Source of the DNA: Pelagophyceae sp. CCMP2097
Lineage: Eukaryota; Sar; Pelagophyceae
Reading direction: 5' to 3'
NCBI GenBank assembly: GCA_026770575.1
Contig: MU657505.1
Span: forward strand, 14,952 to 25,418
DNA length: 10,467 nucleotides
Part shown: piece by piece, positions 1-6,453 of the stretch
How the letters are laid out: each line of letters starts with the position of its first letter
How positions within the stretch are numbered: position 1 is the stretch's first letter
The notes under the pieces: generated by a model
The model's database searches: none
Seen by the model: the letters and a program-made list of their open reading frames with translations, nothing else
What the model was told of the DNA's origin: nothing
Position numbers and translations under genes: made by a program

Positions 1-325
1 AGCCCGATTTCTTCGGTGGCATGGCTAGGAGCCGGGCGCGAGTGTGCGCGTTACTGGGGCCCAATAACCCGTTTCCCCCCTGGACCCTGTGGACCCGGGG
101 AAAGCACTCCAGCTCAGTATGAGGGAGTGGATGGGAATGTGTTAGGAGAGAGAGAGAGAGAGAGTACGGAGACGGTCCGGTGGCAGTATAGGTGGGCAAT
201 TGCGGTGTAAAGGATTTGGGGGTCTGGTAATTACAGTAATTACTGGATAATTACCTTACACACAGAATTGCAGAGTAATTGGCAGCTCATATTTTCAAAA
301 CGCGCTGATTCGGGCTGCGATGGGC
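1..325. other. Gene-free left edge
   Basis: No convincing gene is seen here. The segment holds a GA dinucleotide run at 146-164 and an AT-rich cluster of the octamer gtaattac at 227-234 and 236-243, with a related stretch at 247-255. Similar gtaattac and gtaaattac motifs recur at 864-881, on the other side of the 624-814 inverted-repeat element, so the two clusters may be edges of a larger, decayed repeat. A 64-residue open frame at 16-210 has no recognisable features. Confidence 0.5.
146..164. repeat. GA dinucleotide microsatellite
   Basis: An uninterrupted run of about nine GA units is visible. It is a simple repeat with no evident function. Confidence 0.9.
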
Positions 326-589
326 CTAGGCGCGTAGGGAGGCCCCTCCCGGGGCTGAGAACATAGCTGGCAAGCTCGAAGACGAGGCGGTTTCCGAGAT
401 ACGAAATTTGGCGACATCTTGTGAGCCTGATGCCCGACCAAGTGCACCATTTACCGCCCAGCCGGTGAATGCCTGGCCGCGATATGGCGCCTTGGGCAGG
501 TGCGCCATGTAGGCCGGCACCTCGTGCTCACGGTCCTTCGCGTTCGCCCACAATACCAGGTGGCTCCTCGGCCTGACCAAGCCCGCCAT
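326..589 (-). CDS. Unidentified small ORF or exon fragment, 87 residues
   Basis: From the ATG at 587-589 this minus-strand frame runs to a stop at 326-328. The translation begins MAGLVRPRSHLVLWANAKD and has a varied, protein-like composition, ending in a Ser- and Ala-rich tail. I do not recognise a family. Codon third positions are fairly GC-rich, as in the gene block to the right, which mildly favours a real exon or a gene remnant. The same frame stays open upstream to about 656, so the inverted-repeat element at 624-814 lies in the 5' part of the open frame and may have interrupted it. There is no detectable signal peptide, membrane segment or motif. Chance or decayed ORF is the main alternative. 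Confidence 0.2.
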   Translation of the reverse strand: MAGLVRPRSHLVLWANAKDREHEVPAYMAHLPKAPYRGQAFTGWAVNGALGRASGSQDVAKFRISETASSSSLPAMFSAPGGASLRA

Positions 590-623
590 CGCGTTTTCCC
601 GTGGATTTACCAAATAGCGAGGG

Positions 624-814
624 TAGGAAGTTCCACCCCTATTGGATTCTGCTCCCTATTGGATTCGGAATGGCCAATGAGAGGGCTTGAAAATGCAATT
701 TGTTCAGAAAAGCATTTTTGCACCAATTCAGGAGCTTAAAAAGTGTGAAACAGTTCAGAAGAAGGTTGGAATCCAATAGGGGGTCCTGAATCCAATAGAG
801 GCAGGGACTTCCTA
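624..814. mobile_element. MITE-like inverted-repeat element, TA-flanked
   Basis: The arms at 624-667 and 766-814 are imperfect inverted repeats. Each arm starts TA-GGAAGT from the outside and carries two copies of the 11-mer ctattggattc (639-649 and 656-666; reverse complements at 769-779 and 788-798). TA sits directly outside both ends, compatible with a TA target-site duplication of the Tc1/mariner type. The 100-bp interior has no coding capacity, so this would be a non-autonomous element. Known: MITEs are short, non-coding and bounded by terminal inverted repeats. Inferred: the superfamily. Confidence 0.6.
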
Positions 815-1481
815 AATCTGGGGTAAATTACAGGCCCACGGTTAAGCAGATTATGGCCTCCCTGTAATTACCGTAAATTACAGCGCAATTGAAATACGAT
901 AATTAGAGAGCTTCAGCTCAAAGTGACACCCTATCGAAAGTGATACCCTATCAAATAAAAACCCCGTAAAAACCCCGTTGATATATAAAGCTTGCAGTGA
1001 TCTCCCCGTTCAACGGAGCCACGTACAACTCTCAAACTCGCGAGCCACAGCGGTGGAAATTCATTTCAGGGTGAAATGGAGCTTCAATAGACAGCTTCAC
1101 TTTTTTCAAGCTACTTTCAAGCTGACCTCACACTTTGCATAACGTCGCCTAAAACGCTTTAACGAGCAAGAACCAAGCCGACTGTGCTATGCGCATCTCC
1201 TGCTGACGCCGATGCGCCCAGCGCGCTCAGATCCTTCAGACTCGATGATGGAATTAGACAAGTTCACTTTTTTCAAGCTACTTTTCAAGCTACTTTTTCA
1301 ACATATCTTTAGTCGCTTCAGCGTGAGCGCGAAGCGGCGTTAAGGGCGCCTTCTTTCGGCCACCCAGGTGACATGGCGCGCGGGACGGGGCACGTCGGCC
1401 CCGCGACCGGCCCGCGCCTCGACGGAGGCGCGGGCACCATCGTCGCCGCCCCGCCCGCCAGAGGCCGCGCCCCGCCCCCTC

Positions 1482-1598
1482 CGCGCGGCGCGCCCGCGCG
1501 GCGCGCCCGCGCCGGGTTAACGCTCATCTAACGTTCGCTCAACGCTCATCCAACGAACTCGTCCCGCGCTTTAAAAGCATTTCCGCGCTTTAAAAGCA
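1482..1598. repeat. Cluster of three short tandem repeats
   Basis: Three different duplications follow each other: cgcgcggcgcgcc twice (1482-1494, 1495-1507); aacgctcatcYaacg twice with 22-bp spacing (1519-1533, 1541-1555); and ccgcgctttaaaagca twice with 19-bp spacing (1564-1579, 1583-1598). Confidence 0.8.
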
Positions 1599-1745
1599 AC
1601 TTGAAAGCTGCTTGAAAGTAGCTTGAATTCAAGCTGAGCTTGAAAGTTAGCAACTTTCAAGCAACTTTACAAGCAACTTTACACGCAAATGCAGACTTTG
1701 AAAGCAACTTGAAAGTTGCTTGAAAGAAGCTTGAAAAAAGTGAAG
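1599..1745. repeat. Self-complementary cttgaaag/ctttcaag repeat block
   Basis: The stretch consists almost wholly of short inverted and direct copies of gcttgaaag and its complement. It contains a perfect 16-bp palindrome at 1620-1635, an 11-bp stem with a 3-nt loop at 1638-1662, and gcaact-tgaa-agttgc at 1704-1719. Related motifs occur at 1101-1125 and 1265-1300 in the other arm, so the two halves of the element can fold on each other. Confidence 0.7.
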
Positions 1746-1752
1746 CTGTCTA

Positions 1753-2101
1753 ATGAAGCGATTCATTTTACCGTTTTCACTTCACTTCACTAAGTTTTCA
1801 CTAACACCGAAAATTTGTAAAGCACTTCATTTTCACTTCACCAACACCGCCCGTCGGCCCCGTCGATCTTCGCACAGCGTGGGGTCCCCGGAGGGGGTCC
1901 CACCGTCGCTGTAGGGTCGCTGTAGGGTCACTGGAGTCGTACTGCCCTGGATCAGACGTCTTGGGGTCATGGGTGGCGCATAACACCGTCGGGCGGACGA
2001 GCCTACGAAGTAGCGATGGAATGCCCAGGAAAACCCGCGGATTCACTAGTTCACTTCACTTCACCACAATTTTCAGCCGTAGTGAACGTCGCTTCACTAC
2101 T
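1753..2101. other. Spacer between inverted-repeat elements
   Basis: No gene is recognised. The edges carry repeated ttcacttcac motifs (about 1777-1840 and 2048-2064). The GC-rich middle, about 1840-2000, contains a 12-bp tandem duplication of the type tcgctgtagggt (about 1908-1929). Short open frames on both strands look like chance. Confidence 0.4.
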
Positions 2102-2509
2102 TACTGGGGTACCGAGCCACTTTCCCAAAAGCCCATTAATCCCGGCCAAAAATCGAAGTGCGAAAACAAAAAGCGGGAAATCAAAAAGTACGAAAATCCC
2201 CCTCTGAACCCCTCCCAGTTTGTGCACACCAAAAGTTCCGACTTCCCGCCGAAAATCGTAGATTCTGGGCTCCATTTCAGCTGAAACAGCTGAAATGGAG
2301 CCAATAACCTTGATTTTCACATGAAATAGAGTCAGATCTCTTGATTTGCACACGAAATTGCTGGATTTAAATTAATGAGTGACGTTTTTGAATTATTGAA
2401 AAAGTCCATAAATTTTGAAATATTTCCCGCCCACAGAAACGGAACAGCGAAACCGAAAGTGGATTTTCCCACGTGGTGCAAACCGGGAAGTTGGCTCGGT
2501 ACCCCAGTA
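2102..2509. mobile_element. TA-flanked MITE-like element with central hairpin
   Basis: The terminal repeats at 2102-2125 and 2486-2509 match at 22 of 24 bases, beginning TA-CTGGGGTACCGAGCCA on each side. The interior is AT-rich and encodes nothing recognisable. A perfect 16-bp hairpin lies inside at 2268-2302. Its right TA (2508-2509) is also the left boundary of the next element. Confidence 0.65.
2268..2302. repeat. Perfect 16-bp stem, 3-nt loop hairpin
   Basis: ggctccatttcagctg (2268-2283) pairs completely with 2287-2302 across the loop AAA. It sits off-centre in the 2102-2509 element. No U-tract follows, so it is not a classical terminator. Confidence 0.85.
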
Positions 2510-2952
2510 GACAGGTTCGCATTATTTAACCAGTTCAGAATTCGTACGCAAATACGAGTTAGGCCGATAGTTCAGTAGAGTTCAGAAATCGTATTTGCGC
2601 TTTTAGTTCAGACCGGAGGCGGCGATATTTTGTCATGTTTATTTTTAGCGATTGCAGTCACGTCCCATCGGATCTAGGTGAGCCGGTTCGAACCCCACCG
2701 GCGGCATTTCGAACCTGATTTGGATTTGAACAAAGCCACACCAATTTTTTTGTTTGTTTGAACAATTGAGGCAGCCACATTTACGGGGTTTCTCAGTTCT
2801 GAACTAGTTCCTCTGAGTTCAGTTTAACCAGTTCTGAACTAGTTCAGAACTGTTCTGAACTGCGTATTTGTCATTTTCAGAACTGTTCTGAACTGCGTAT
2901 TTGGCATTTTCTGAACGAGTTCTGAACTAGTTAAATAAACTGAACCTGTGTA
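2508..2952. mobile_element. TA-flanked MITE-like element abutting its neighbour
   Basis: The arm at 2511-2545 matches the reverse complement of 2915-2949 at 30 of 35 bases; both ends read TA-(G/C)ACAGGTTC outside in. The left end TAGACAG resembles the end of the 1088-1752 element. Both arms contain gttcagaa/ttctgaac motifs, and two 33-bp tandem units lie near the right end. A pol III B-box-like string is present in the middle (2685-2695). No protein is encoded. Confidence 0.6.
2845..2910. repeat. Two 33-bp tandem units
   Basis: Units 2845-2877 and 2878-2910 differ at one base. Each contains the inverted motif cagaactgttctg followed by aactgcgtatttg. A related inverted string, caaatacg, occurs at 2550-2557 in the left arm. 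Confidence 0.85.
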
Positions 2953-2987
2953 ATATCACTTCACTGGGCCCAGTCATCTGGGGGCTC

Positions 2988-3066
2988 GAGTGAACGTTCA
3001 CTCACTTTGACTTTCAAGTGAATTCCCACCGCTGGCGAGCCAAATCAAAGTAGTACCTAGGTACTA
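2988..3066. repeat. Two perfect 16-bp palindromes
   Basis: gagtgaacgttcactc (2988-3003) and tagtacctaggtacta (3051-3066) are perfect palindromes. They flank the right copy of the second-level inverted repeat at 3016-3034. A 12-bp palindrome actgggcccagt lies at 2963-2974. Confidence 0.75.
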
Positions 3067-3540
3067 TTTTGGCCCGAGGACACCCCCGAGGCACCCCAGC
3101 CAACTCCCGTCCCGGGATCGGTGGTGCGCAGTCAACAAGCCCATGCGCAGACGCCCGTCGATTTTCCGCATGGTGCGTCGACTCTAGCGGAATCGGCGTT
3201 TTGGGTACTTGTGTTCGAGTTCGAAACCCACCCGCGATTCGCTGTCGCGGCCGGTCCCGGGCGCTGCCGGATTGGTTGCGGACGCCTGCGCGCAGTTCCC
3301 GCCGGTTGCCGGCGCGTGGCGGGTCCCGCAAGGGCCCGAACGCATGCTCCTCACGCGCCTTCCGATGCCACGTCGCTGCTACCCAAGGGGCGGCCATAAC
3401 GCGAAACAAAGTTAGGGCCGGCCCTGCGGGACCAATGCGCGTCGATAGGGCCATTCAGCGCCTCATTCCGACGAGAACTGACCGATATCCTTGACCCCTC
3501 CATAAGACAACGCCGTCGTCTCCAAAATATGCAGATCAGT
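3067..3540. other. GC-rich segment without a recognised gene
   Basis: Open frames exist on both strands (for example 3069-3494 plus, 3014-3454 minus), but they overlap one another and none gives a recognisable or compositionally convincing protein; the minus frame reads through the repeat end at 3016-3034. A tRNA-like string gagttcgaaaccc occurs at 3217-3229 without a foldable tRNA. It may be captured host DNA within the 904-3625 element. Confidence 0.35.
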
Positions 3541-3625
3541 TCGATAGGATATGAGTTTGATCTTGTCCGATGGATACGATAGGATATGAATCTGATAGGG
3601 TATCACTTTGAGCTGAGGCTCTCTA

Positions 3626-4299
3626 TTACTTTTTAAATTTCAGTGCCACCCACTGGCATAGGTGACACGGCTTCTCCGACTCCAGTTCTCCGCGCCCGGG
3701 TGCCCCGGCGAGGCGTTTAGATTCGAAGGGACACGCGCCTGGTCGACGAGGGGACCTCCCCTGCGGAGCGCTCAAACTTGCCATCGTGATCCAACGTCGA
3801 ACACAAAGGGAGTTGGCACTGGGCTTACGCGACGCGTGTCGTGGACGAGCAGGGCGTGGACCACGAAGGAGGGTCCTTACAGCCTCGTGTCCCCGGCGAC
3901 GGGCCTCGGAAGCACGCGTGCCGATGCCCCTCAGTGGCTCGTGTCTTCGCGCGACTCGGAGGTGCCGAATGCCTTCGCGCGACTCGGCTATCTCGGCGGT
4001 GCACCTCGGGGACGAGGCGTGCTCCTTGCGGCGCCCGCCGGGATGCGCCCAAGGACGTACGGACGTCGCTGCAGACCGCGCCGCGGTGGACGGCGCCCAC
4101 TGTTAGGAGATCCGCAACCGTGACCAGGAGGGGTTGCGCTGACGGGGAATTGGAGAGCCGTTTCACGAGAGCATCGGTCCGTTCGACCTCCGTGGTGGAC
4201 TTAAGGGCCCATTTTAGACTTGATAAATTCCAAAAATCTGGCTTATTGACAATTCCACGTCCAAACTTTTGGAAAGAGAGTAGTTTTGAGGTAAGTCGA
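3626..4299. other. GC-rich segment with weak coding signal
   Basis: Three plus-strand frames are open together between about 3780 and 4120. The frame 3662-4123 has the best third-position GC and a readable stretch around 3900-4020, but it begins with GTG rather than ATG and matches no family I know. The 14-mer ttcgcgcgactcgg is repeated at 3946-3959 and 3973-3986. This could be an exon of an unseen gene, a gene remnant or noncoding DNA. Confidence 0.25.
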
Positions 4300-4441
4300 A
4301 CTTTGGCGGCCAGTACATCAGCTCCCAGGGCATGTACATGGTCATGGGCGACGGATATGGAGAGCCCTTAACCTCCTCTTTCCAACGCTCCAGTCTGTGA
4401 CTATAAGCTGACCGGAGAGCTGAGCTACAGGGTGCCAAAGT
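4300..4441. repeat. Foldback repeat, copy A (degenerate)
   Basis: The ends actttggc (4300-4307) and gccaaagt (4434-4441) pair, and further in-arm pairing involves cagctc and gagctg. The loop contains gacggatatgg-agagccc and cctctttccaacgc, which correspond to the loop of copies B and C. The stem is much more diverged than theirs. Confidence 0.6.
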
Positions 4442-4460
4442 TTGAGAACATGTCAACTTA

Positions 4461-4571
4461 TCTCAGCTCCCCGGGCGTGGGCATGGTCACGGCCGACGGA
4501 TTCCGAAAGCCCTGCTTCTCCTCTTTCCAACGCCGTCGGCCGTGACCATGTCCACGCCGGGAGAGCTGAGA
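4461..4571. repeat. Foldback repeat, copy B
   Basis: The arms at 4461-4499 and 4533-4571 are complementary at 36 of 39 positions around a 33-nt loop. The stem begins tctcagctc and includes catggtcacggccgacgg. The loop shares gaaagccctgctt and ctctttccaacgcc with the other copies. It lies only 19 bp from copy A. Confidence 0.85.
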
Positions 4572-4748
4572 TTCCGTCGCACCCTTTTCGAGTACCCTCA
4601 TCGGTTTTCGGTCCGTGGGCGGTCGCTATAGGGGAAATACTGCTTCGGGGCCCGTGGAGGGGCAACCTGCAGCGTGTAGGAACGCTCAACGAGCAAAAGT
4701 AACAGCGCCGGGGCGCAGAATTGCCCCAAGAAGGCCAAAAACAGTCAA

Positions 4749-4891
4749 ACTATGGCGACCTAGAGCTCCGCTCTCCGGGCTTGCCCATGGTCACGGCCGA
4801 CGGATTTCGAAAGCCCTGCTTCCCCTCTCTCCAACGCCGCCGCCTGTGACCATGGGCAAGCCCGGAGAGCTGAGACTCGATGCTCCAAAGT
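4749..4891. repeat. Foldback repeat, copy C
   Basis: A perfect 25-bp stem is formed by 4770-4794 and 4846-4870 (core gggcttgcccatggtcac), with weaker pairing outward to actatggc/gctccaaagt and inward to ggccgacgg. The loop again carries gaaagccctgctt. The first ATG of the downstream WD40 frame (4880) lies in the right arm, so this element would be in or next to the 5' end of that transcript. Confidence 0.85.
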
Positions 4892-5104
4892 AGTACTTTT
4901 TTCTGCGCATCCTCTGAGGCTCTTACAATTGCCGTGATCACAAGCATGCATCCGCCCGAATTCGTAAACACAAACACATCCCGAGTCCGCTCGAAAGGCG
5001 CTCGCAGAATTTCTCGCGGCGCTTCCTGTCATCCTGAGGCTGCGCTCGTCCGCGTTCGAGGGGCCTCGGGGCCCCGGGCGCGCCCCCAGGGCGCTCGGGG
5101 GGGC

Positions 5105-6196
5105 ATGCCGGCCGCCATCAAGGCCTCGCGGCGCGCCCGGTCGCGCGCCGGCGCTGCCGCGTCCGCGCTCCGCGTGTTTGAGCAGCACGATCTGGTCACG
5201 CCCATCCTGCGAATGGCGGCCTCGCCGAACGGCCTCCTCGTCACGAAGCACGTCGCCCGCGACGCGCGCGCCGTGACGCTGGCCTTGCGCAAGCACATCT
5301 GGAACGACCGCATCCTGAAGGGCACGGCGATCCTCAAGGGGCACAACGCCATCGTCATGGGCTGCGCACTCTCGCCCGACGACAAGCGCATCGTGACGTC
5401 GAGCTTCGACAAGACGGCGCGGCTCTGGGACGCCGAGACGGGCGCTCTGCAGACAACGCTCGAGCACACCGACTTCGTCACGAGCTGCGCGTTCTCGCCC
5501 GACGGCAAGCGCATCGTTACGGGGAGTAGCGACAGGACTGCGCGGCTCTGTGACACCGAGACGGGCGCGCTGCAGGCGACGCTCCGAGGGCACACGTCGG
5601 GCGTCTACGGCTGCGCTTTCTCGCCCGACGGCAAGTGTATCGCGACGGCGAGCAGCGACAGGACTGCGCGGCTCTGGGACGCCGAGACGGGCGCACTGCA
5701 GACGAAGATCGAGGGCCACACCGGCGCGGTCTGGAGCTGCGCGTTCTCGCCCGACGGCAAGTGCATCGCGACGGCGAGCTACGACGAAACGGTGCGGCTC
5801 TGGGACGCCGAGACGGGCGCGCTGCAGACGACACTCACAGGGCACACGAGCACGATCAACAGCTGCGCGTTCTCGCCCGACGGCAAGCACATCGTGACGG
5901 CGAGCTTCGACAAGACGGCGCGGGTCTGGGACACCGCCACGGGCGCGCTGCAGGCGACGCTCGAGGGGCACACCGAATTCCTCTATAGCTGCGCGTTCTC
6001 GACCGACGACCAGCGCGTCGCGACGGGCAGCAGCGACAAGACGGCGCGGCTGTGGCACGCCGAGACGGGCGCGCTTCAGGCGACGCTCGAGGGGCACACC
6101 CACAGCGTCTACAGCTGCGCGTTCTCGCCCGACGGCATGCGTGTCGTGACGGCGAGCAACGATGGCACAGCACGGCTCTGGGGTCCCGAATTATAA
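5105..6196 (+). CDS. Seven-bladed WD40 repeat protein, weak F-box-like N-terminus
   Basis: This encodes a beta-propeller scaffold expected to bind other proteins; the partner is unknown. Seven WD repeats are visible, with their conserved GH histidines at residues 80, 121, 163, 205, 247, 289 and 331 of the 363-residue product, spaced 41 then 42 residues apart. Typical units read CAFSPDGK...ATASSD.TARLWDAETG. Repeat 2 has lost the glycine of GH and has Cys for the WD tryptophan; repeat 6 has WH for WD; repeat 7 ends the protein at RLWGPEL. Residues 21-68 (around FEQHDLVTPIL) resemble a degenerate F-box, which would make it an FBXW-type ubiquitin-ligase adaptor, but this is weak. The frame is open back to 4880; I chose the ATG at 5105 because the residues before it look unstructured, and 4946 and 4880 are alternatives. 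It converges on the LRR-CHAT gene. Confidence 0.85.
   Translation: MPAAIKASRRARSRAGAAASALRVFEQHDLVTPILRMAASPNGLLVTKHVARDARAVTLALRKHIWNDRILKGTAILKGHNAIVMGCALSPDDKRIVTSSFDKTARLWDAETGALQTTLEHTDFVTSCAFSPDGKRIVTGSSDRTARLCDTETGALQATLRGHTSGVYGCAFSPDGKCIATASSDRTARLWDAETGALQTKIEGHTGAVWSCAFSPDGKCIATASYDETVRLWDAETGALQTTLTGHTSTINSCAFSPDGKHIVTASFDKTARVWDTATGALQATLEGHTEFLYSCAFSTDDQRVATGSSDKTARLWHAETGALQATLEGHTHSVYSCAFSPDGMRVVTASNDGTARLWGPEL
5339..6196 (+). repeat. 126-bp tandem repeats encoding the WD blades
   Basis: The coding sequence is an array of seven 126-bp units (the second 123 bp). Stretches such as gcgttctcgcccgacggcaa and gacgccgagacgggcgc recur almost unchanged, including at third codon positions. 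The differences cluster in the codons just after the GH(T/N) triplet and in the codon before the conserved Asp of the SxD motif. This indicates recent duplication or gene conversion between units. Confidence 0.9.
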
Positions 6197-6453
6197 GGAT
6201 GCGGACTATGCGCCTCGGACTCCGGTTCGATTCGATCAACGCCCGATTCACTCTTGCCTCCAGTCATCGTAGCATGCGGCTGCGTTGCCGCAGATATTTC
6301 CGGGGAGCGTCGCAATGTCGATTCAGCGTCCGTGCCTTTTGTCCGTCCTCGAGGCGACCCGTCGAGGAAACGCGCGCCCCACCGCGCCCCAGCAAAATGC
6401 GTCTCCGCCTCGGTTGCTCCGGCGCGCGTTGCTCTGGCGTGCCGACTCGTGGG
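6197..6453. other. Convergent intergenic region
   Basis: The 257 bp between the two stop codons must hold both 3' UTR/termination regions. No AATAAA signal is seen on either strand. Two small inverted repeats occur: tgcggc/gccgca at 6275-6292 and tcctcga/tcgagga at 6346-6368. Overlap of the two 3' UTRs is likely. Confidence 0.5.

Larger units (their letters stand above)
1088..1752. mobile_element. TA-flanked inverted-repeat element with a GC-rich core
   Basis: The region 1081-1122 matches the reverse complement of 1718-1759 at 40 of 42 bases. The likely true ends are TA-GACAGCTTCACTTTTTTC on both sides. An extra copy of the left end, TA-GACAAGTTCACTTTTTTC, lies inside at 1255-1275 in direct orientation, so the element may itself be a nested or duplicated insertion. 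The outer 300 bp are AT-rich and built of 'caagctactttt' and 'gcaactttcaa' motifs, while the centre (about 1336-1517) is strongly GC-rich and does not look like a gene. No transposase is encoded. Confidence 0.6.
1048..3034. repeat. Second-level inverted repeat pair
   Basis: The 19-mer at 1048-1066 (core cagcggtgg) matches the reverse complement of 3016-3034 at 17 of 19 bases. Partial similarity continues outwards through a cgagcc/ggctcg stretch. It lies inside the 904-3625 pair and could be the inner part of the same terminal repeat or the ends of another nested element. A short perfect hairpin, CATTTCA-GGG-TGAAATG, follows the left copy at 1062-1078. Confidence 0.4.
904..3625. mobile_element. 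Outer inverted-repeat element enclosing a repeat nest
   Basis: Positions 904-935 and the reverse complement of 3594-3625 match at 30 of 32 bases, and both ends read TA followed by GAGAGC. Subterminal direct repeats lie just inside: gtgaYaccctatc at 923-935 and 940-952 on the left, gataggatatga at 3543-3554 and 3578-3589 on the right. This end structure resembles a DNA transposon. No transposase frame was recognised between the ends; the interior is filled with other inverted-repeat elements. It may be a non-autonomous element enlarged by nested insertions, or two related solo ends in opposite orientation. Confidence 0.55.

Noticed and set aside
1318..1527. 69-residue minus-strand frame in the GC island
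   Set aside because: Low-complexity Ala/Pro/Arg/Gly translation of a GC-rich tandem-repeat stretch.
1599..2952. Possible CRISPR-like array in the repeated cttgaaag and gttctgaac motifs
   Set aside because: The repeats are short, overlapping and in both orientations, with no regular unique spacers; they fit inverted-repeat elements.
3209..3235. tRNA-like string gagttcgaaaccc
   Set aside because: No acceptor, D or anticodon arm can be folded around it on either strand.
3014..3454. 146-residue minus-strand frame
   Set aside because: Its C-terminus is translated from repeat ends and a palindrome, and a similar-length frame exists on the opposite strand; no protein signature.
3841..4371. 176-residue plus-strand frame
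   Set aside because: It overlaps two other open frames, runs into foldback copy A, has poor codon character and no recognisable motif.
4760..6103. 447-residue minus-strand open frame with regular repeats opposite the WD40 gene
   Set aside because: Its repeats are the mirror of the 126-bp WD array, its composition is Arg/Ala/Val-rich as expected from GC-rich antisense DNA, and it runs into the foldback repeat. The plus strand gives clear WD40 blades.
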